17,527 nt of DNA, from assembly GCA_029263945.1 (NCBI GenBank), contig JARIDM010000093.1:1-17527 (forward strand), written 5' to 3'. This document shows, in pieces, positions 7,092 through 14,176 of this stretch; position 1 is the stretch's first letter; every line of letters starts with the position of its first letter. The notes below the pieces were generated by a model, which did no database searches, was not told the origin of the DNA, and was given only the letters and a program-made list of their open reading frames with translations. This DNA comes from Sporosarcina sp. Its GTDB lineage: Bacteria; Bacillota; Bacilli; Bacillales_A; Planococcaceae. A program made the translations under genes and the position numbers.

Positions 7092-7520
7092 TCATTGTTT
7101 ATGCAAATTAAATGACTCGCTTTTCCCGTCCCATTTTACAGTTACCTTAACTACTTCTGTTTTGGACATTAAGCTTTTATTACCTCCCATCCCAATGCTT
7201 TCAATAGTTCCTTTTTCCCCGATAGGAGCATCAGTTGAAGTACCTGCTAATAAACTTTCGGCTACTATTTTTCCAGCAGCTGTTTCAAATGTGCATATAA
7301 CTCGCCCAAGAGAATCAAGATCTTGACCTTTATATTTCAATTTTCCTGCCTGGGTTATTTCTCCATCCGGAATTTCTGCTGTAAAAGTACCGGACCAATT
7401 TTCACCCTCTCCTTGAAAGCTCATCGTTTTAGCTGCCGTAAAATCCTTAGCTGAAACAGATAAGCCAAAAATCAGTGAAACGAAGAGAAGTAAAGACAGA
7501 GTTGCATTCAATTTTTTTAT
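7092..7520 (-). CDS. Secreted protein of unknown function, start codon ATA
   Basis: The frame encodes a Sec signal peptide (hydrophobic core LSLLLFVSLIFGL, cleavage after SVSA) and a mature domain of about 118 residues rich in Gly, Thr, Lys and Trp (GENWSGTFTAEIPDGEITQ, VTVKWDGKSESFNLHK), suggesting a small beta-rich domain. No lipobox or anchor is present. A textbook ribosome binding site (AGGAGGAGG, about 7527-7535) points to codon 7518-7520. That codon is ATA and would start a natural KKLNATLS signal peptide with its two lysines. The first conventional start is TTG 7511, which leaves an n-region with no lysine and a spacing of about 15 bases. Either ATA initiates weakly, the TTG is used, or the start codon has mutated. 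Family not recognised. The likely original terminator, at 5111-5145, is now separated by the intron. Confidence 0.65.
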   Translation of the reverse strand: MKKLNATLSLLLFVSLIFGLSVSAKDFTAAKTMSFQGEGENWSGTFTAEIPDGEITQAGKLKYKGQDLDSLGRVICTFETAAGKIVAESLLAGTSTDAPIGEKGTIESIGMGGNKSLMSKTEVVKVTVKWDGKSESFNLHKQ

Positions 7521-8037
7521 GAGTATCCTCCTCCTTATGATAATTCAGGTTCTGGCTTAGTATGTCCAACATCGTATAAAATACAAGGTAAAAAAACGAA
7601 AAGTAAAGGCTGCCAAATTTAACACAATAGAAAGATGTTGCTTTGGAAGAATACTATCCGAAGGATCTATTTGTCGAGCTGCTGTTAAATAATCGGGTGC
7701 GTTTGTCGCACAATTTTTTGTAGATACTTAGTTGATTGGAGTGAAAGACGGCGACTCTGGGAGGATCAGCAGGTCAGGTGAAACACCCTGTGAGCGAAGC
7801 GAGCGGTGTGGTTCACCGCCTGCCCTCCAGAACGCGTCCGTCTGAAACGGAAATCAACGTTTTTAATACCGATATCACTTAAGATTAGGGCGCGATTGTT
7901 GAACAAATTCTGTGCCATTAACTGGCCAATTCATCGAATAAGTTAGTAGTTGCTTATTTCAGTTACAAGGAAAAAAGCATTAAGAATTGTTGGGTTGTAG
8001 ACTTATTACAAGTGTCAAATGAGAGAAGGTAATTCAA
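7521..8037. other. Gene-free stretch with repeat element
   Basis: No supported coding frame. It contains the palindromic repeat at 7732-7857. The short word CGGGTGCGTTTGT at 7694-7706 is identical to one at 3118-3130. GGGCGCGATTGTTGAACAA at 7888-7906 resembles other interspersed-repeat debris. The rest is AT-rich and probably holds promoters for the two divergent exported-protein genes. Confidence 0.5.
7732..7857 (+). repeat. Interspersed palindromic repeat, plus-strand copy
   Basis: The 126-bp element begins TTGATTGGAGTGAAAGACGG and ends with the inverse pattern (reverse complement TTGATTTCCGTTTCAGACGG), so its ends pair imperfectly. It contains GGCGACTCTGGGAGGATCAGC and an internal hairpin (GGTGAAACACC near 7778, and GGTGTGGTTCACC at 7805-7817, around GAGCGAAGCGAGC). 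I know this architecture as an abundant non-coding repeat in many Bacillales genomes; its function is not established. A degenerate copy lies inverted at about 2425-2602. Confidence 0.7.
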
Positions 8038-8430
8038 ATTAAAAAGTTATTTTTTATTTTATCGGTTTTAATATTGTCGGTAATGGTTGTTGGGTGTGCA
8101 AAAAAAGAAGTCCTTAGAGTGGGTACGCCTTTTAATGACGATGGAAGCGAAGGAGTAAAGTTTCATCGTGATATCACAGATTCGGCATCGATTGAAGCTT
8201 TGAGAGAACTCATTAAAAATGCAGGGGATATGGAAGAACCAAAAAGCTTAGGGGAAGTGGCAGACACTTTTTTCTCACTCGACAGACCCAAAGAGGGTAT
8301 TGCTGAGACCCAAAGATATGTTTGGTATCAAGTTGATGCTAGCTCAATTTTATACAGTGAAGGTTCCGATACTTATTCTACGCTTACCGCGAAACAAACG
8401 AAGGAGTTAAAAAAGATATTGGAACAATAA
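8038..8430 (+). CDS. Small lipoprotein, unknown function, start codon ATT
   Basis: Reading from ATT 8038 gives a complete lipoprotein signal: two lysines, a hydrophobic core (LFFILSVLILSVM) and a lipobox VVGC with the lipidated cysteine at residue 20. About 110 mature residues follow, with an acidic, helical character (SASIEALRELIKNAGDMEEP) and a C-terminal LTAKQTKELKKILEQ. AGAGAAGG (8023-8030 region) lies at proper spacing from ATT 8038. The first conventional start is TTG 8074, which would begin MSVMVVGC and lose most of the signal peptide. ATT is a rare but known initiator in bacteria (infC is the classic case); alternatively the start has been lost. Membrane attachment after lipidation is expected. 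Family not recognised. Confidence 0.65.
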   Translation: MKKLFFILSVLILSVMVVGCAKKEVLRVGTPFNDDGSEGVKFHRDITDSASIEALRELIKNAGDMEEPKSLGEVADTFFSLDRPKEGIAETQRYVWYQVDASSILYSEGSDTYSTLTAKQTKELKKILEQ

Positions 8431-8563
8431 CTCGTTTTAAATTCAACTAACAGGGATGAAAGCCTACAATCATTATCATCTCTGCAACGTAAAACCTCTT
8501 TGAACCGTTCTCAAACTAAATGTTACGTCGTTGTAAAAGTTAGATTATACAGAATTTTTTCCG

Positions 8564-8594
8564 AATGACTTCTCAAATTGAGAAGTCATTTTTT
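8564..8594 (+). terminator. Rho-independent terminator
   Basis: AATGACTTCTC (8564-8574) and GAGAAGTCATT (8580-8590) pair perfectly around AAATT, followed by a run of T residues to 8594. It lies 134 bases after the lipoprotein stop and about 70 bases before the transporter start, so it most likely ends the lipoprotein transcript. No leader-type alternative hairpin was seen. Confidence 0.8.
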
Positions 8595-8661
8595 AAATGT
8601 TGGCATAATTAATATTGTATATCTACTTCAGAACACGTATATTTAGAGTAGCGAAGTATTA

Positions 8662-9954
8662 GTGAATGAAAGTAGGCGTAACTTATTGAATTGGATTGCC
8701 GATTGGAAAAGGAAAATTACTTCCTTTAATAAAAACGTAAAACTCTTTATGCTGGCAAATGTGTTCATCCAAATTGGAATGGGCGTCTTCATGGTCATGT
8801 ATAATTTATATATTAAAGAGCTCGGAATGCCTGAAACAATTAATGGGCAAGTGATTTCAATGACAGCTCTAGCTACAGCAATTATGTTAATTCCAGCTGG
8901 TTTTTTTAGTGATAAATTTGGACGGAAATGGATGATTATTGGCGGTGCCTTTTTTGGGGTGCTGACATTGTTTTATCGGAGCATCGCGATCACGGAAACC
9001 CCAATGATTTATGCTGCTTTTTTGACAGGTCTATTTATGGCTTTCGTTCAGGTTTCTGCTGTTCCATTCCTCGCTGAAAACTCTAAATCGAATGAACGTG
9101 TTCATATGTTTAGCATCCATTTTGCCTTGGTGACGATTGCAAATGTTGTGGGGAGCTTGTTTGGTGGGGTACTCGCCGATGTGTTGCAAGTTTACGCCAA
9201 CATGGGTGAAGTAGAAGCGATTCGTTGGGCATTATTAATCGGAAGTATTATTTTTACGTTTGGGCTGCTGCCTTTATTTAAATTGCAAGATCAGAATTCT
9301 GAAGAGTTAGTACATGAACCCCAAGCGAAGACAGAGATGAAAGAAGTACCAACACAAACTGAAAAGGGATTAAAACGAAATTTAATCTATATATTCCACT
9401 TTTCGTTTGCAAGTCTTCTCATCGGCTTTGGTTCAGGGCTTGTCGTTCCTTATTTAAATTTGTACTTTGCCAATCGTTTTGAAGCGTCGAATGCGTATAT
9501 CGGTTTCATTTTATCGATGGGTTCTGCAATGACTGCAGTCGCAATGTTAATGGGGCCAATGTTAGTTAAGAAAGTAGGAAAAGTAAAGGCTTTAATTTTA
9601 TTTCAAGTCTTATCCATTCCATTTTTACTCTTAACTGCCTATACAACTTCTTTGCTACTCGCTTCTGTTGGGTTTTTAGTGCGCCAAGCACTGATGAATG
9701 CTGGGAATCCAATTCAAAGTGCTGTTGCCATGGAAGTGGTTTCAGACAAATATAAAGGCCTTGCCAATTCAGTCAATCAAACTGTCTTTCAAGTAGGATG
9801 GGCGACGATGGGGCCAGTCGCTGCAGGACTCGTCATCGGATTTGGTTCTTACTGGGGCTATGCCTATGCATTTTCAATCACCGCAGTTCTCTATATATTA
9901 TCATCGACGTATTATTACTTTATCTTTGGTAAACGTAAACTAGTCCAAGAATAG
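8662..9954 (+). CDS. Major facilitator superfamily transporter
   Basis: A 430-residue, 12-segment transporter in two halves of six helices. The halves are joined by a charged cytoplasmic loop near residues 206-240 (ending EKGLKRNLI). The MFS loop motif between helices 2 and 3 is clear (GFFSDKFGRKW, residues 80-90), and helix 1 carries NVFIQIGMGVFMVMYNLY. Substrate is unknown; the organisation fits a multidrug or metabolite effluxer, but the sequence does not decide. The start is a GTG with a weak upstream ribosome binding site (GCGAAG), so the exact N terminus is uncertain. The gene sits between terminators at 8564-8594 and 9956-9991 and appears monocistronic. Confidence 0.85.
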   Translation: MNESRRNLLNWIADWKRKITSFNKNVKLFMLANVFIQIGMGVFMVMYNLYIKELGMPETINGQVISMTALATAIMLIPAGFFSDKFGRKWMIIGGAFFGVLTLFYRSIAITETPMIYAAFLTGLFMAFVQVSAVPFLAENSKSNERVHMFSIHFALVTIANVVGSLFGGVLADVLQVYANMGEVEAIRWALLIGSIIFTFGLLPLFKLQDQNSEELVHEPQAKTEMKEVPTQTEKGLKRNLIYIFHFSFASLLIGFGSGLVVPYLNLYFANRFEASNAYIGFILSMGSAMTAVAMLMGPMLVKKVGKVKALILFQVLSIPFLLLTAYTTSLLLASVGFLVRQALMNAGNPIQSAVAMEVVSDKYKGLANSVNQTVFQVGWATMGPVAAGLVIGFGSYWGYAYAFSITAVLYILSSTYYYFIFGKRKLVQE

Positions 9955-9955
9955 C

Positions 9956-9991
9956 AAAAGCTCCCTGACGCAGTGGCGAAAGGGAGCTTTT
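9956..9991. terminator. Bidirectional rho-independent terminator
   Basis: AAAAGCTCCCT (9956-9966) and AGGGAGCTTTT (9981-9991) pair perfectly around a 14-base loop. The arms end in A and T runs, so the hairpin can serve the MFS gene on the plus strand and the small minus-strand gene ending at 9994. Confidence 0.85.
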
Positions 9992-9993
9992 TG

Positions 9994-10158
9994 TTAGTCT
10001 GTTTTATTGTAGCCATATTGCGGTTGTGTCTCTTTCCAAGCATTTTGCTCGTCTGGAATTCGGTTTCGATCATTGAATGTATTTTCAGTGACTTGTTCTT
10101 GTTTTTTTAAATTCTCTTTTTCGATTTCGATTTCTGTTGACGTCTTTTTATCTGGCAT
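9994..10158 (-). CDS. Small hydrophilic 54-aa protein, unknown
   Basis: The ribosome binding site AAAGGAGGT followed by 6 bases fixes the start at ATG 10158; an earlier in-frame start at 10182 lies upstream of that site. The product is very hydrophilic, with an EIEIEKENLKKQEQ helix and a Pro/Gln/Tyr-rich tail (QPQYGYNKTD), no cysteine, no signal peptide and no membrane segment. It is likely disordered. I do not recognise it; a small spore- or stress-type protein is only a guess. It lies downstream of yheE on the same strand and ends at the bidirectional terminator. Its ribosome binding site is embedded in a hairpin (10169-10185). Confidence 0.7.
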   Translation of the reverse strand: MPDKKTSTEIEIEKENLKKQEQVTENTFNDRNRIPDEQNAWKETQPQYGYNKTD

Positions 10159-10168
10159 AAGATGACCT

Positions 10169-10185
10169 CCTTTGTTAAACAAAGG
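10169..10185 (-). promoter_or_regulatory. Hairpin covering the ribosome binding site of the 54-aa gene
   Basis: On the minus strand CCTTTGTTTAACAAAGG is a near-perfect palindrome. Its right arm AACAAAGG overlaps the AAAGGAGG ribosome binding site. Pairing would occlude translation initiation, so a temperature- or factor-dependent switch is possible but unproven. Confidence 0.4.
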
Positions 10186-10205
10186 ATGCCCGAATGATGT
10201 AAAGA

Positions 10206-10409
10206 TTAGTCGTAGACGTGAAAAGTCATCAGTTCATGAATCATCTTTTTGACGTTCTCTTCTTCGGGAGGTGTATCTCCAGTCCATTTTATTTGTCCGT
10301 CTGGTAAATATTCTCCAGTATATCTCGTGTTTTTAAAAAAGAAAGAAAATGTCCAACCTGGTAATTGTGTGTGTTCATACATAGATTTGTAACTGAAATG
10401 TTGTAGCAT
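10206..10409 (-). CDS. yheE: YheE family protein (DUF5342)
   Basis: A 67-residue cytosolic protein beginning MLQHFSYKSMYEHTQLPGW. It contains FFFKNTRYTGEYLPDGQIKWTG and ends IHELMTFHVYD, the pattern of Bacillus YheE; its function is unknown. AAAGGAGT (10416-10423) is 7 bases from ATG 10409, and an in-frame ATG at 10415 lies too close to that site to be used. Next to yheB and yheA, this matches the yhe cluster of B. subtilis, where yheE is also near yheB. Confidence 0.8.
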   Translation of the reverse strand: MLQHFSYKSMYEHTQLPGWTFSFFFKNTRYTGEYLPDGQIKWTGDTPPEEENVKKMIHELMTFHVYD

Positions 10410-10462
10410 ATTCATACTCCTTTCATATGACGTGAACCTTTCGCATAAAATGAGAAAAAAGA

Positions 10463-10873
10463 ATGCGAGAGGGTGCTAAGTTGTTTATAGACCAATTAAA
10501 AGAGGCCATTGAAGGTGAATATAAAGCATATCACTTTTATCAATCAATGTATGGATTAACGAAAGATCCGCTTTGGAAAGACTTCATAAAGCATGCGTAT
10601 GAAGATGAAAAAAGTCATTATGAAATGTTCCAACAGCTCCATTATATCCTGACAGGTAAATTTGTACAAAACCCAAGAAAGCCATTGCCTCGCTATGAAT
10701 TAAAAGCATGTGCAAAGCAAGCCTTACTTGATGAATTAGAATCAGTTGAACTGTACAAAGTCATGTTGTTAACGATCCCGATTCCGCAGGCGTACAATCC
10801 ATTATTTATCGCACTTCATGATGAAATGGAGCATGCGATTCGCTTTTCCACGATGTATAACGCACTTGAATAA
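10463..10873 (+). CDS. Ferritin-like di-iron domain protein
   Basis: A 136-residue all-helical protein with four-helix-bundle metal motifs: E17/E19 in EAIEGEYKAYHF, EDEKSH (E49 and H52 as ExxH), DELESVELYK (E91, E93), and HDEMEH (E121 and H124 as ExxH). The paired ExxH motifs are the di-iron ligands of ferritin-like/rubrerythrin-type domains. The specific activity (oxidase, storage or other) is unknown. The start is uncertain: ATG 10463 has a weak ribosome binding site, while TTG 10481 follows GAGAGGGTG at good spacing; both keep all ligands. It is divergent from yheE and just upstream of yheB. Confidence 0.8.
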   Translation: MREGAKLFIDQLKEAIEGEYKAYHFYQSMYGLTKDPLWKDFIKHAYEDEKSHYEMFQQLHYILTGKFVQNPRKPLPRYELKACAKQALLDELESVELYKVMLLTIPIPQAYNPLFIALHDEMEHAIRFSTMYNALE

Positions 10874-10903
10874 TGCGCCTTGTTTTTCCGTTCGACAGAG
10901 TTC

Positions 10904-10912
10904 TGTTATAAT
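10904..10912 (+). promoter_or_regulatory. Extended -10 promoter of yheBA
   Basis: TGTTATAAT (10904-10912) is a perfect extended -10 (TGn plus TATAAT), about 34 bases before the yheB start and after the ferritin-like stop. A good -35 is not evident, which an extended -10 can tolerate. It gives yheB and yheA their own transcription start. Confidence 0.65.
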
Positions 10913-10945
10913 TGGAACTTAAAGAAACGGGAAAAGGTGAAGCGA

Positions 10946-12094
10946 TTGGATCTTCTATGGATGATATTGTTTATGGCGTTAATTGGTGCACTTATTGGTG
11001 GATTTACAAACCATTTGGCCATTAAGATGTTGTTTAGGCCACATGAAGCAAAATACATTGGGTCTTGGCGTGTGCCATTTACGCCAGGGTTAATTCCAAA
11101 AAGGCGCGACGAATTAGCAACACAATTTGGAAAAACAGTTACAAATTATTTGTTAACACCAGAAACCTTTAAGAAAAAGTTACTCACACCAGACATGGCG
11201 CAAAAAGCAGAGCAGTTTCTACAGGAAAAAATAGAAACACATCTTTTACATTCAGATCGAACGCTAAATGAGTGGCTTGAAATTGCAGGTGCAACAAATG
11301 TCGCAAGGAAAGCAGAAGAAAAAATATTGCTGACGTTAGATGACCAACTCGAATCTGTTCGCTCTAAAATAATGACAGGCACAGTTGAAGAAGTGCTTCC
11401 AATGAAGTGGCGACAAGGAGTAGAAGAACGTGTGCCACAAATCGCGACTTATATATTGTCAAGAACCGAAAGTTATTTTGAGTCAGATGAAGGCAAGTTG
11501 ATGTTCAAAAAGTTAATTGATGATTTCCTTACATCGAAAGGTACATTTGGAAATATGGTCAATATGTTTTTAGGAGATTCTGAAACACTTGTTGGAAAAG
11601 TACAACGTGAAGCATTGAAATTTATTGATGCGCCTAGCACACATGAGTTGCTAGACTCTATATTGTTAAATGAGTGGGAGAAGTTACAGCAGCGGCCTGT
11701 TGAAGAACTGCTCGCTGACTTTAATTGGGACGGCCTCTTTACTTCATTTAAATCTTATTTCCAACGAGAACTTGCAATTGAAACACGACTTGACCAATCA
11801 CTTTATGCGTACTGGCCAGACGGTGCAAATTGGACGGCTACACATTTAACGCCTACTGTTACGCAATTCTTATTTGCACAAATTGAAAACCAAATGGAAA
11901 AATCTTTACGAAAGTTGAAAATAGATGATATGGTAAAGGAGCAAGTCGATTCATTTCCAGTTGCAGTACTTGAGGATCTCGTTTTAGGTATATCAAGAAG
12001 AGAGTTTAAAATGATCACAGTTCTTGGTGCGGTACTTGGAGGAGTCATTGGTGTTGTGCAAGGGCTCATCGTATTTGCAATAAATCTTACTTAG
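10946..12094 (+). CDS. yheB: YheB, DUF445 family membrane protein
   Basis: A protein of about 382 residues, close to the length of B. subtilis YheB. A hydrophobic helix at residues 2-20 contains ALIGALIGGFTNHLAIKMLF and is followed by FTPGLIPKRRDELA, the diagnostic start of DUF445 proteins. The middle is a long helical, charged domain, and a C-terminal helix (VLGAVLGGVIGVVQGLIVFAI) is again hydrophobic. Function is not established; in this family it is peripheral to the membrane and associated with the spore or cell envelope in some Bacillus. TTG 10946 is chosen because AAAAGGTG lies 6 bases before it and because the frame upstream to 10880 crosses the promoter. It is 12 bases from yheA. Confidence 0.88.
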   Translation: MDLLWMILFMALIGALIGGFTNHLAIKMLFRPHEAKYIGSWRVPFTPGLIPKRRDELATQFGKTVTNYLLTPETFKKKLLTPDMAQKAEQFLQEKIETHLLHSDRTLNEWLEIAGATNVARKAEEKILLTLDDQLESVRSKIMTGTVEEVLPMKWRQGVEERVPQIATYILSRTESYFESDEGKLMFKKLIDDFLTSKGTFGNMVNMFLGDSETLVGKVQREALKFIDAPSTHELLDSILLNEWEKLQQRPVEELLADFNWDGLFTSFKSYFQRELAIETRLDQSLYAYWPDGANWTATHLTPTVTQFLFAQIENQMEKSLRKLKIDDMVKEQVDSFPVAVLEDLVLGISRREFKMITVLGAVLGGVIGVVQGLIVFAINLT

Positions 12095-12106
12095 GAGGCT
12101 CATCAA

Positions 12107-12454
12107 ATGACAGTAAATATCTATGATGACTTAAACAAATTGGAAGCAACATTCAGACAAACAGCTGAATTTGCAGACGTAGAAAAAGCGGTAGAACTCG
12201 TAAAAGCAGACGAAGAAGCACTTGCAATGTTCAAAAGCTTTCGCGAAGTCCAAGTGAAGATGCAAGAGAAACAAATGGCTGGAGAAGAAATCGAAGCCGA
12301 AGAACTCGAACATGCACAGAAAACAGCACAATTAGCACAATCAAATGAAAAAATCATGCAAATGCTAGAAGCTGAAATGAAGCTAAGCGGCTTACTCGAT
12401 GAGGTCAACCGCGTGCTCATGAAACCAGTACAAGAAGTATATGAAACAATCTAA
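12107..12454 (+). CDS. yheA: YheA, YlbF/YmcA-family protein (UPF0342)
   Basis: A 115-residue soluble helical protein, matching the usual length of YheA. It starts MTVNIYDDLNKLEATFRQTAEF and carries the alternating acidic/hydrophobic helices typical of the YlbF/YmcA superfamily (EAEELEHAQKTAQLAQSNEKI). Family members YlbF and YmcA act in RNA processing and development; YheA's own role is not defined. It starts 12 bases after yheB with a GGAGG ribosome binding site, so yheB-yheA form one operon, closed by the terminator at 12458-12484. Confidence 0.88.
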   Translation: MTVNIYDDLNKLEATFRQTAEFADVEKAVELVKADEEALAMFKSFREVQVKMQEKQMAGEEIEAEELEHAQKTAQLAQSNEKIMQMLEAEMKLSGLLDEVNRVLMKPVQEVYETI

Positions 12455-12457
12455 TTA

Positions 12458-12484
12458 AAAACCGGCTGAGGCCGGTTTTTTTTA
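12458..12484 (+). terminator. Rho-independent terminator of yheBA
   Basis: AAAACCGGC (12458-12466), loop TGAG, GCCGGTTTT (12471-12479) and a long T-run. It lies 4 bases after the yheA stop. Confidence 0.92.
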
Positions 12485-12525
12485 TGCTTAAATTTAAGAG
12501 AATTGTCACGCTGTCATTTTAATTT

Positions 12526-12534
12526 TGCTACAAT
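12526..12534 (+). promoter_or_regulatory. Putative extended -10 promoter of hemZ
   Basis: TGCTACAAT (12526-12534) fits TGn plus a near-consensus -10. TTGTCA at 12503-12508 is a fair -35 but 20 bases away, so the -35 assignment is uncertain. It lies about 65 bases before the hemZ start. Confidence 0.45.
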
Positions 12535-12599
12535 AGATGTTGTCTTCCTTAATATAAAGGGAAGTATGATAGGTACAGATAAGAAAGTTGGTAAAAAAG

Positions 12600-14105
12600 A
12601 TGCAAAAGATAAAAATTGACAATACCTTTAATGAAGGTTGGGTACGGATGTTTGCCCATTTGGCGAACCTATTTTTTGAACAATGTGAAATGATCATAGA
12701 TGACCAAGAAGACGCGATGAACGTTTCGTTTTCGATTGAACGTGCGGCAGGTGTAATTTCAGGAGAAGCGGTCCTAACATCTGAAGGGAAAGCGTATGTC
12801 GCGACTTTTTCACAACAGGAAGAACTTGGGGATGAGAAGACGGAAACGCGTCAATTAAAAAGAGTCTATGCCCATGTGTTTCTTGAGGCACTAGAACAAG
12901 CTACAGGAATGAAGCAGTCCTGGGGCATTTTAACAGGCATTCGCCCGATGAAACTTTACCACAAGTATCGTCAGGACGGAGATGATTCTGAAGAAGCCAT
13001 CAACAGAATTATGAGGAACTACCGTGTATCTAGAGAAAAAAGTGAGCTACTAGCGAAGATTGCGGCGCTTCAGTTGCGTTCAGTTCCTGACTTATATGAT
13101 TTAAAAGAAGAAGTGAGTATTTATATAGGCATTCCGTTTTGTCCTACGAAATGTGCCTATTGTACATTCCCAGCATACGCAATCCGTCGTGCCAATGGCC
13201 GTGTAGATTCATTTTTAGATGGCTTGCATGAAGAAATTCGCGAAATGGGAAAATGGTTAACGGCACATGACATGAAAATTACGACGATTTACTTTGGTGG
13301 CGGTACGCCGACTTCGATTGAAGCGGAAGAGATGGATGCTTTATATGAAACAATGTATGAATCATTCCCAAATATGGAGACGGTTCGCGAAGTGACGGTT
13401 GAAGCAGGTCGACCCGATACCATTACCCCAGCAAAAATTGAGGTCCTGAAAAAATGGGGCATAGATCGTATTAGTGTCAACCCACAATCTTATACCGATG
13501 AAACATTGAAAGCAATTGGACGCCATCATACGGTTCAGGAGACAATTGATAAATTTTGGTTGTCTCGTGAAATGGGCATGAAAAATATTAATATGGATTT
13601 AATTATTGGCTTGCCAAATGAAGGCCTAGAAGAATTTGAACATTCTCTTGCAGAAACAGCAAAAATGCAGCCAGAATCCCTTACTGTCCATACATTATCA
13701 TTTAAGCGTGCATCTGAAATGTCCCAGAACCGAAGTCGCTATAAAGTAGCGGACCGAAAAACGGTGGAGCGAATGATGAAACGCGGCGAAGAGTGGAATG
13801 CTGCGAACGGATACGAACCTTATTATTTATATCGTCAAAAGAACATTTTGGGGAACCTGGAGAATGTTGGGTATGCGAAGCCAGGGGAAGAAAGTATTTA
13901 TAACATTATCATCATGGAAGAAGTTCAAACGATTATTGGAATCGGTTGTGGGGCTTCCAGTAAATTTATTCACCCAGAAACAGGGAAAATTACACAGTTT
14001 TACAACCCGAAAGATCCGGCAGCTTACGTGTTAACTTATGATGAATCTATTGAAAAGAAGTTGAACTACTTGAATGCGATTTTTCCGAATAAAGTGAATA
14101 AATAA
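12600..14105 (+). CDS. hemZ: HemZ, radical SAM coproporphyrinogen III oxidase-like
   Basis: A 501-residue protein, the same length as I recall for B. subtilis HemZ, when started at ATG 12600. The radical SAM cluster motif CPTKCAYC gives CxxxCxxC at C181/C185/C188, preceded by VSIYIGIPF, followed by TTIYFGGGTPTSI and later SVNPQSYTDETL and NMDLIIGLPNEG. This is the HemN/HemZ fold that binds [4Fe-4S] and S-adenosylmethionine. Family members are annotated as oxygen-independent coproporphyrinogen III dehydrogenases; HemZ's exact reaction in Bacillus is less certain than HemN's. The N-terminal 165 residues are the HemZ-specific extension. The ribosome binding site is weak, so TTG 12588 cannot be excluded. 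The yhaR-like gene follows. Confidence 0.92.
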   Translation: MQKIKIDNTFNEGWVRMFAHLANLFFEQCEMIIDDQEDAMNVSFSIERAAGVISGEAVLTSEGKAYVATFSQQEELGDEKTETRQLKRVYAHVFLEALEQATGMKQSWGILTGIRPMKLYHKYRQDGDDSEEAINRIMRNYRVSREKSELLAKIAALQLRSVPDLYDLKEEVSIYIGIPFCPTKCAYCTFPAYAIRRANGRVDSFLDGLHEEIREMGKWLTAHDMKITTIYFGGGTPTSIEAEEMDALYETMYESFPNMETVREVTVEAGRPDTITPAKIEVLKKWGIDRISVNPQSYTDETLKAIGRHHTVQETIDKFWLSREMGMKNINMDLIIGLPNEGLEEFEHSLAETAKMQPESLTVHTLSFKRASEMSQNRSRYKVADRKTVERMMKRGEEWNAANGYEPYYLYRQKNILGNLENVGYAKPGEESIYNIIIMEEVQTIIGIGCGASSKFIHPETGKITQFYNPKDPAAYVLTYDESIEKKLNYLNAIFPNKVNK

Positions 14106-14109
14106 AGGG

Positions 14110-14139
14110 TTTACGATAAATACCTCGAATATAGATAGT
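14110..14139 (+). promoter_or_regulatory. Putative promoter of the yhaR-like gene
   Basis: TTTACG (14110-14115) and GATAGT (14134-14139) are 18 bases apart, four of six matches each to the sigma-A consensus. The FadR-type operator begins at the -10 element, the position expected for repression. Tentative. Confidence 0.4.
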
Positions 14140-14154
14140 GAATGACTATTCATT
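14139..14154. promoter_or_regulatory. FadR-type operator (fatty-acid degradation)
   Basis: TGAATGACTATTCATT matches the B. subtilis FadR consensus that I recall as WTGAATGAMTANTCATTCAW throughout its core. The outer W on the left is G, and the later C on the right is T. It lies 23 bases before the start of the crotonase-family gene. FadR is the long-chain acyl-CoA-responsive repressor of beta-oxidation genes. Confidence 0.6.
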
Positions 14155-14176
14155 TATTTATAAAGGGGTGTATGAC

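Noticed and set aside
10880..10945. N-terminal extension of YheB from TTG 10880
   Set aside because: It would translate through a perfect extended -10 promoter, and YheB family proteins begin with the hydrophobic helix at 10946.
11146..12420. Minus-strand open frames within yheB and yheA
   Set aside because: Low-complexity Ser/Phe/Cys-rich shadows of strongly coding plus-strand genes with no initiation signals.
12544..12564. CTTCCTT / AAGGGAAG imperfect hairpin in the hemZ leader
   Set aside because: Short, with a mismatch, and with no following T-tract or match to a known regulator site.
12566..12619. 17-codon leader frame (MIGTDKKVG...) before hemZ
   Set aside because: The ribosome binding site spacing is very short, and the frame overlaps the hemZ start with no sign of a conserved leader or attenuator.
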